From positions 1 to 10,272 of the forward strand of contig DUSG01000075.1 of the NCBI GenBank assembly GCA_012842725.1: a stretch of 10,272 nt of DNA, read 5' to 3'. Numbering within the stretch: position 1 is the stretch's first letter; each line of letters starts with the position of its first letter. Shown in pieces: positions 5,850-10,272 of this stretch. Made by a program: the position numbers and the translations under genes. Under the pieces are notes generated by a model. The model was not told the origin of the DNA and searched no databases. It saw nothing but the letters and a program-made list of their open reading frames with translations. This DNA is from Clostridiales bacterium (lineage in GTDB: Bacteria > Bacillota > Clostridia > Lutisporales > Lutisporaceae).

Positions 5850-5855
5850 GGGAGG
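5850..5855 (+). promoter_or_regulatory. Ribosome-binding site that decides the valS start
   Basis: GGGAGG is 7 nt before the ATG at 5863. An in-frame TTG at 5827 would add 12 basic residues (R-K-R-K-S-K-K) but has no Shine-Dalgarno site and contains this site within its codons, so 5863 is chosen. Confidence 0.85.
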
Positions 5856-5862
5856 TAATAGC

Positions 5863-8514
5863 ATGAGTCAATGTAAGGATTTAAGTAAAACATACGATCA
5901 TAAACAAGTTGAGGAAAGATTGTATAATTTTTGGCTTGAGAAGGGTTATTTTACACCGGAAATAGACTATGAAAAAGAACCTTATACTATAGTTATACCT
6001 CCACCGAACATTACCGGTCAGCTTCATATGGGGCATGCTCTTGATAATACTATTCAAGATATACTTATTAGATGGAGACGAATGCAGGGATACAGTACTT
6101 TATGGCTACCAGGAACCGATCATGCAAGTATAGCAACAGAGGCTAAAATTGTTGAAACACTTGCAAAAGAAGGAAAGACTAAATATGACTTTGGAAGAGA
6201 AGGATTTCTTGAAAGAGCCTGGGAATGGAAGAGAGAGTATGGAGGAAGGATAATAAGTCAGTTGAAAAAATTAGGATGTTCCTGTGACTGGACTAGAGAA
6301 AGATTTACGTTGGATGAAGGATGCTCAAAAGCGGTAATAAAGGTATTTGTGGATCTATACAAAAAAGGATTGATTTACAGAGGTGAAAGAATAATAAACT
6401 GGTGTCCAAATTGCAAGACATCCATATCTGACATAGAAACCATATATGATGATGAAAATGGACATTTTTGGTATATTAAATATCCTGTTAAAGACAGTGA
6501 TGATTATATAGAAATCGCGACAACAAGGCCTGAAACTATGTTAGGCGACACAGCGGTTGCAGTACATCCAGAAGATGAGAGATACAAACATCTCATTGGG
6601 AAGACAGTAATTTTGCCTCTTATGAATAGAGAAATACCAATAATAGCAGATGAGTATGTAGACATGGAATTCGGAACCGGTGCTGTAAAGATTACTCCTG
6701 CACATGATCCAAATGACTTTGAGGTTGGTTTACGTCATGGTCTTCCAATGCCTCGAGTAATGAATGATGACGGTACAATAAACGAACTGGGAGGAAAATA
6801 TTGCGGACTTGATAGATATGAAGCAAGGAAAAAAATAGTTGAAGATTTGGAAAAACAAGGTTTGCTTGTTAAAGTAAAAGAACATCAACATAGCGTTGGT
6901 CACTGTCAAAGATGCGATACTATAATTGAACCTATACTTTCAAAACAATGGTTTGTAAAGATGAAACCTCTTGCAGGGCCTGCTATTGATGTTGTAAAAG
7001 ATGGAAGAATTAAGTTCGTTCCTGATAGATTCTCAAAAATATATTTCAATTGGATGGAAAACATTCAGGATTGGTGTATATCAAGGCAATTATGGTGGGG
7101 ACATAGGATACCTGCATATTATTGTCAGGATTGCGGTGAAATACTAGTATCTGAAACAACACCGGAAAAATGTACAAAATGCGGTGGAGCTTTAAAACAA
7201 GACGAAGACACATTGGATACCTGGTTCAGTTCCGCTTTATGGCCTTTTTCTACACTGGGCTGGCCGGAAGAAACAGAAGATTTAAAGTATTTCTATCCTA
7301 CCACCGTTTTGGTAACAGGTTATGACATTATCTTCTTCTGGGTAGCCAGGATGATATTTTCTGCCATGGAACATATGAAAAGAGAACCTTTTAAATATGT
7401 TTATATTCATGGTATCGTAAGAGATGCGCAAGGAAGAAAGATGAGTAAATCCCTTGGTAATGGGATAGATCCTCTCGATGTAATAGATAAATATGGTGCT
7501 GATGCGTTAAGGTTTAATCTAATTTCTGGAAATTCACCAGGAAATGATATGAGATTTTACTGGGAAAAAGTAGAAGCATTTAGTAATTTCGCTAACAAAA
7601 TCTGGAATGCGTCTAGATTTGTATTGATGAATACAGAGGATAAAGATTATGAAAAGATATTAAAAGAAAACAGAGAGAAATTGACCACTGCTGACTGTTG
7701 GATAATAAGCAAACTAAACAAATTGATAAAAGAAGTAACAGAGAACTTAGAAAAATTTGAGTTGGGAATAGCTGCTCAGAAAATATATGACTTCATTTGG
7801 TTTGAATTCTGTGATTGGTATATAGAATTGGTTAAACCAAGACTATATTCAGAAGAAGACGAAACTAAAACAATAGCCCAAGCTACTTTAATACATGTAT
7901 TAAAGAATTCCATGAAGCTGCTTCATCCATTTATGCCTTTTATAACAGAGGAAATATATCTACATCTTCCTGGTGCTACAGAGTCTATAGTTATAAGCGC
8001 ATGGCCTGAATATGATGAGACTATTGATTATTCATCACAAGAGGCTAATATGGAAAAAATAATGGAGGTTATAAAAGGAATAAGAAATGTAAGAGCTGAA
8101 ATGAATGTTGTGCCTTCAAGAAAATCCAAGACTATAATAGTATCTAATAATCTGGAGATTATAAAGACATTAACAGAAGGAATTCCGTATTTACAAAAAT
8201 TGGCGTACGCTTCTGATGTGATCATAAAATCAACAAAAGAAGATATACCCAAAGATGCAGTTTCGGTAATCATTGAAGGTGCAGAAATATTCCTTCCGTT
8301 AGAGGATTTGATAGATAAAGAGAAAGAAATAGAAAGGCTGAATAAGGAAAAAGAGAACTTAGAAAAAGAAATCCAAAGAGTGAGAAGTAAGCTTGAAAAT
8401 AAAAACTTTATAGAAAAAGCGCCTGAAAAAGTGGTTGAAGAGGAAAGAAATAAAGAGAAAAAATATATGGATCTTCTGGAAAAAGTATTAGAGCGCCTTA
8501 AAACGTTGAAATAA
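5863..8514 (+). CDS. valS: Valyl-tRNA synthetase
   Basis: Class I aminoacyl-tRNA synthetase that charges tRNA-Val in the cytosol, 883 residues, the usual length (B. subtilis about 880). The catalytic signatures are PPPNITG (46-52) with HMGH (55-58) and KMSKS (526-530). The CP1 editing domain, which hydrolyses Thr-tRNA-Val, contains T-T-R-P-E-T-M-L-G-D and G-T-G-A-V-K-I-T-P-A-H-D-P-N-D (His281, Asp282). Cysteine pairs suggestive of zinc knuckles are visible (WCPNC, HCQRC, and YCQDCG with CTKCGG), a common feature of Gram-positive and archaeal-like ValRS. W-F-S-S-A-L-W-P-F is intact. The C-terminus from about 800 is a strongly charged coiled coil (E-K-E-I-E-R-L-N-K-E-K-E-N-L) that grips the tRNA. 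The gene follows a tRNA-Val T-box and is 10 nt ahead of folC, an arrangement also known from B. subtilis. Confidence 0.98.
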   Translation: MSQCKDLSKTYDHKQVEERLYNFWLEKGYFTPEIDYEKEPYTIVIPPPNITGQLHMGHALDNTIQDILIRWRRMQGYSTLWLPGTDHASIATEAKIVETLAKEGKTKYDFGREGFLERAWEWKREYGGRIISQLKKLGCSCDWTRERFTLDEGCSKAVIKVFVDLYKKGLIYRGERIINWCPNCKTSISDIETIYDDENGHFWYIKYPVKDSDDYIEIATTRPETMLGDTAVAVHPEDERYKHLIGKTVILPLMNREIPIIADEYVDMEFGTGAVKITPAHDPNDFEVGLRHGLPMPRVMNDDGTINELGGKYCGLDRYEARKKIVEDLEKQGLLVKVKEHQHSVGHCQRCDTIIEPILSKQWFVKMKPLAGPAIDVVKDGRIKFVPDRFSKIYFNWMENIQDWCISRQLWWGHRIPAYYCQDCGEILVSETTPEKCTKCGGALKQDEDTLDTWFSSALWPFSTLGWPEETEDLKYFYPTTVLVTGYDIIFFWVARMIFSAMEHMKREPFKYVYIHGIVRDAQGRKMSKSLGNGIDPLDVIDKYGADALRFNLISGNSPGNDMRFYWEKVEAFSNFANKIWNASRFVLMNTEDKDYEKILKENREKLTTADCWIISKLNKLIKEVTENLEKFELGIAAQKIYDFIWFEFCDWYIELVKPRLYSEEDETKTIAQATLIHVLKNSMKLLHPFMPFITEEIYLHLPGATESIVISAWPEYDETIDYSSQEANMEKIMEVIKGIRNVRAEMNVVPSRKSKTIIVSNNLEIIKTLTEGIPYLQKLAYASDVIIKSTKEDIPKDAVSVIIEGAEIFLPLEDLIDKEKEIERLNKEKENLEKEIQRVRSKLENKNFIEKAPEKVVEEERNKEKKYMDLLEKVLERLKTLK

Positions 8515-8524
8515 GAGGTGTGAT

Positions 8525-9820
8525 ATGAATTATAAAGAAACTTTGGAATATATTGAGAATAATCTTAAGGGCGGTTGCAATCCAGGGCTTGATAGAATTG
8601 AAAATCTGTTAAAGCTTTTAGGCAATCCGCATAAGCATATTAAAGCTGTGCATATAGCGGGTACAAATGGAAAAGGTTCTGTAACAGCAATGTTATCGAG
8701 TATATTGAAAGAAGCCGGCTATAAAGTAGGAACCTATATCTCTCCTCATTTGATTACGATAACAGAAAGATATTTAATAAATGGAATAAGAATAGATGAA
8801 GAAACATTTGCAAAATATTTTTCCGTTATTAAAAGTTCTATAGATAAGATGAAAGCAGATGGATTAGAAATACCAACTCAGTTTGAAGCTTTAACCGCCC
8901 TTGCATTTTTATATTTTAAAGATATGAATATAGACATTGGAGTAATTGAGGTTGGGCTTGGCGGAAGATATGATGCCACTAATGTTTTGGATTCTATTAT
9001 GTCAATAATTACTTCTATTAGTTATGATCATATGAATATTTTGGGAGAATCAATAGAAAAGATTGCCTATGAAAAAGCAGGCATTATAAAAAGCAATCAG
9101 ATTACTGTACTTTATCCTCAGAGATACAAAAAAGCGAAGGAAGTAATAGAGCAGGTATGCAAAGAAAAAAACAGCATATGCGTAAAGGTTTCTGAGGATA
9201 ACGTGGTACAAAAGGAATTCAGTTTAGAAGGACAAAAGATGGATTATTACTTCAACGATAAAATTTTCAAAGATGTCATGTTACCATTATTAGGCGATCA
9301 TCAATTATTGAATGCTGCTGTGACAATTAGTGCAGCTGTTAAATTGAATGAATTAGGTTTTGCTTTGAATGAAGATAGTATAAGAAAAGGGATTAGCAAA
9401 GTAGAATGGCCAGGGAGATTAAGTATTATTTCTAAAAAACCGTTTATTGTTATAGATGGAGCCCATAATGAAGATGGTATATATGTTCTAACAAAAGCAG
9501 TTAAGAAATATTTTAAAGATGAGAATATAGTTATACTAATGGGTATGCTAAAGGATAAAAATCATAAAGATAATATAAGTATCTTAGCACCTATGGCTAA
9601 ACAAATTATTGCTACTGAACCTAACAGTGATAGAGCCTTAAGCGCAGAAGAATTGGCTCAAGAGGCAAGAGAATTTTGCCGAGAGGTTTACGCAATACCC
9701 AATATATCAGAAGCATTAGAAAAGGCGATAGATATTGCAGGAAACCATTCGATTATTCTGGTATGCGGTTCTCTCTATCTAATAGGAGAAATTTATAGAA
9801 TTATAAAAGGATGGGAATAG
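8525..9820 (+). CDS. folC: Folylpolyglutamate synthase / dihydrofolate synthase
   Basis: Cytosolic Mur-ligase-family enzyme of 431 residues, normal for FolC. It uses ATP to attach glutamate to folates and, in bifunctional forms, to dihydropteroate. Visible motifs: P-loop GTNGKGS (46-52), YISPHL (71-76), the F-E-A-L-T-A segment (120-125), EVGLGGRYDATN (142-153), S-Y-D-H-M-N-I-L-G around His169, K-A-G-I-I-K (184-189), L-L-G-D-H-Q-L-L-N (256-263), W-P-G-R-L (295-299) and IDGAHN (310-315) in the C-terminal domain. Whether it has both activities cannot be settled from motifs. The ATG is preceded by GAGGTG, and the gene lies 10 nt behind valS, so it is probably under the same T-box. The last codons and the TAG stop lie in the left arm of a shared terminator with the convergent DUF4364 gene. 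Confidence 0.96.
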   Translation: MNYKETLEYIENNLKGGCNPGLDRIENLLKLLGNPHKHIKAVHIAGTNGKGSVTAMLSSILKEAGYKVGTYISPHLITITERYLINGIRIDEETFAKYFSVIKSSIDKMKADGLEIPTQFEALTALAFLYFKDMNIDIGVIEVGLGGRYDATNVLDSIMSIITSISYDHMNILGESIEKIAYEKAGIIKSNQITVLYPQRYKKAKEVIEQVCKEKNSICVKVSEDNVVQKEFSLEGQKMDYYFNDKIFKDVMLPLLGDHQLLNAAVTISAAVKLNELGFALNEDSIRKGISKVEWPGRLSIISKKPFIVIDGAHNEDGIYVLTKAVKKYFKDENIVILMGMLKDKNHKDNISILAPMAKQIIATEPNSDRALSAEELAQEAREFCREVYAIPNISEALEKAIDIAGNHSIILVCGSLYLIGEIYRIIKGWE

Positions 9821-9849
9821 GTATTTATACCTTATTCTCATCCTTTTAT
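9803..9849. terminator. Bidirectional terminator shared by folC and the DUF4364 gene
   Basis: Long hairpin of about 21 pairs: 9803-9813 with 9839-9849, a G-U pair 9814/9838, 9815-9819 with 9833-9837, one bulged base (9832), and 9820-9823 with 9828-9831 closing a 4-nt loop. T-rich sequence follows on both strands (CCTTTTAT). The folC stop (TAG, 9818-9820) and the convergent stop (TGA, 9840-9838) lie in opposite arms. Confidence 0.85.
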
Positions 9850-10272
9850 CAACAAGTTCATAATTTGGTCATAGACTTGGTGATATTTATTTTCCCAATT
9901 GCTGCAAATTAACTTAGCTTGTTCTGCGGATACCACATTTAAACTGAGATTGATCAATTCTATATCCTTTTCTATAACTTTTAAATTGACTATGTATTCT
10001 GTTTTGCTTTTTTTTATAATCTCGGATTTTACCTGAGTTTCTAATTTTATTTTTTCTTTATTCGTTAATATGTAGTTTTTTATAATTTCTTGCTTGTCAT
10101 CATCTATCCGCGAAGCAAATAAATCTATAGTCTTTAAACCCATATCAGTGATTTCATACATTTTTTTGCCGCTGATTTTATTGATCATTTTAGATTCTTC
10201 AAGTTCATGTAAGCATTGTTGGAGGTCAAAGTAATTGATTAGATTGTTTCGTAATACTATGTCAGTTATCTG
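9838..10272 (-). CDS. DUF4364-family protein, N-terminus cut by window edge
   Basis: Small soluble protein of unknown function; 144 codons are visible and the frame is open to the right edge, so the ATG at 10188 is internal and not the start. The upstream in-frame part (Q-I-T-D-I-V then N-Y-F-D-L-Q-Q-C-L-H-E-L) looks like the recognition half of a winged helix, followed by a wing with K-M-Y-E-I-T-D-M-G and a helix ending near I-D-L-F-A-S-R-I. The rest is a charged domain with N-L-S-L-N-V-V-S and A-K-L-I-C-S-N-W near the C-terminus, a pattern I recognise from clostridial DUF4364 proteins. A regulator that binds DNA is a reasonable guess from the fold, not shown. No membrane segment or signal peptide is seen in the visible part. 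It converges on folC and ends in the shared hairpin. Confidence 0.8.
   Translation of the reverse strand, partial: QITDIVLRNNLINYFDLQQCLHELEESKMINKISGKKMYEITDMGLKTIDLFASRIDDDKQEIIKNYILTNKEKIKLETQVKSEIIKKSKTEYIVNLKVIEKDIELINLSLNVVSAEQAKLICSNWENKYHQVYDQIMNLLIKG

Noticed and set aside
5827..5862. N-terminal extension of valS from a TTG start, adding a lysine/arginine-rich peptide
   Set aside because: No Shine-Dalgarno precedes the TTG, and a strong GGGAGG lies within it, 7 nt before the ATG at 5863, which gives the normal ValRS N-terminus.

Overview
This is a low-GC, AT-biased bacterial chromosome segment. The cell-envelope, tRNA-charging and folate genes are typical of Firmicutes. A tRNA-Val T-box ahead of valS, the valS-folC pair and a DUF4364-family gene together point to the class Clostridia. 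The window looks like ordinary chromosomal housekeeping plus one transporter. I see no insertion sequence, phage gene, CRISPR array, tRNA or rRNA, and no block of clearly foreign composition.

Layout: (1) 1-1206, minus strand: the first 402 codons of a SEDS-family (FtsW/RodA/SpoVE) peptidoglycan polymerase, cut by the window edge. (2) 1313-1954, plus: a HAD-superfamily phosphatase resembling PpaX/phosphoglycolate phosphatase, divergent from the SEDS gene. (3) 1962-4743, minus: a three-gene ABC importer read as lipoprotein, ATPase, permease. It is of the nitrate/sulfonate/taurine/thiamine-precursor type, but its substrate cannot be read from the sequence. A strong hairpin separates the lipoprotein gene from the two downstream genes. 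(4) 4961-5470, plus: a small CDP-alcohol phosphatidyltransferase (PgsA-like), divergent from the importer. (5) 5486-5769: a clear sigma-A-type promoter and a complete T-box leader with a GTA (valine) specifier and an intrinsic terminator. (6) 5863-9820, plus: valS then folC, 10 bp apart and probably one transcript under T-box control. (7) 9838-10272, minus: the last 144 codons of a DUF4364-family winged-helix protein, whose start lies outside the window.

The most distinctive structural point is the design of the two convergent junctions, 1954/1962 and 9820/9838. In each, one long hairpin spans the ends of both genes, so the stop codons of both lie in opposite arms of the stem. As a direct consequence the paired proteins end in matching residues: K-M-M for the phosphatase and the permease, and I-K-G at or near the ends of FolC and the DUF4364 protein.

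The other candidate signals are regulatory: a hairpin reaching the ribosome-binding site of the importer lipoprotein, three successive inverted repeats between lipoprotein and ATPase genes, and AT-rich tandem palindromes ahead of the PgsA-like gene. I found no convincing wholly new system; the transporter of unknown substrate and the SEDS protein with extra N-terminal membrane segments are the least characterised proteins here.
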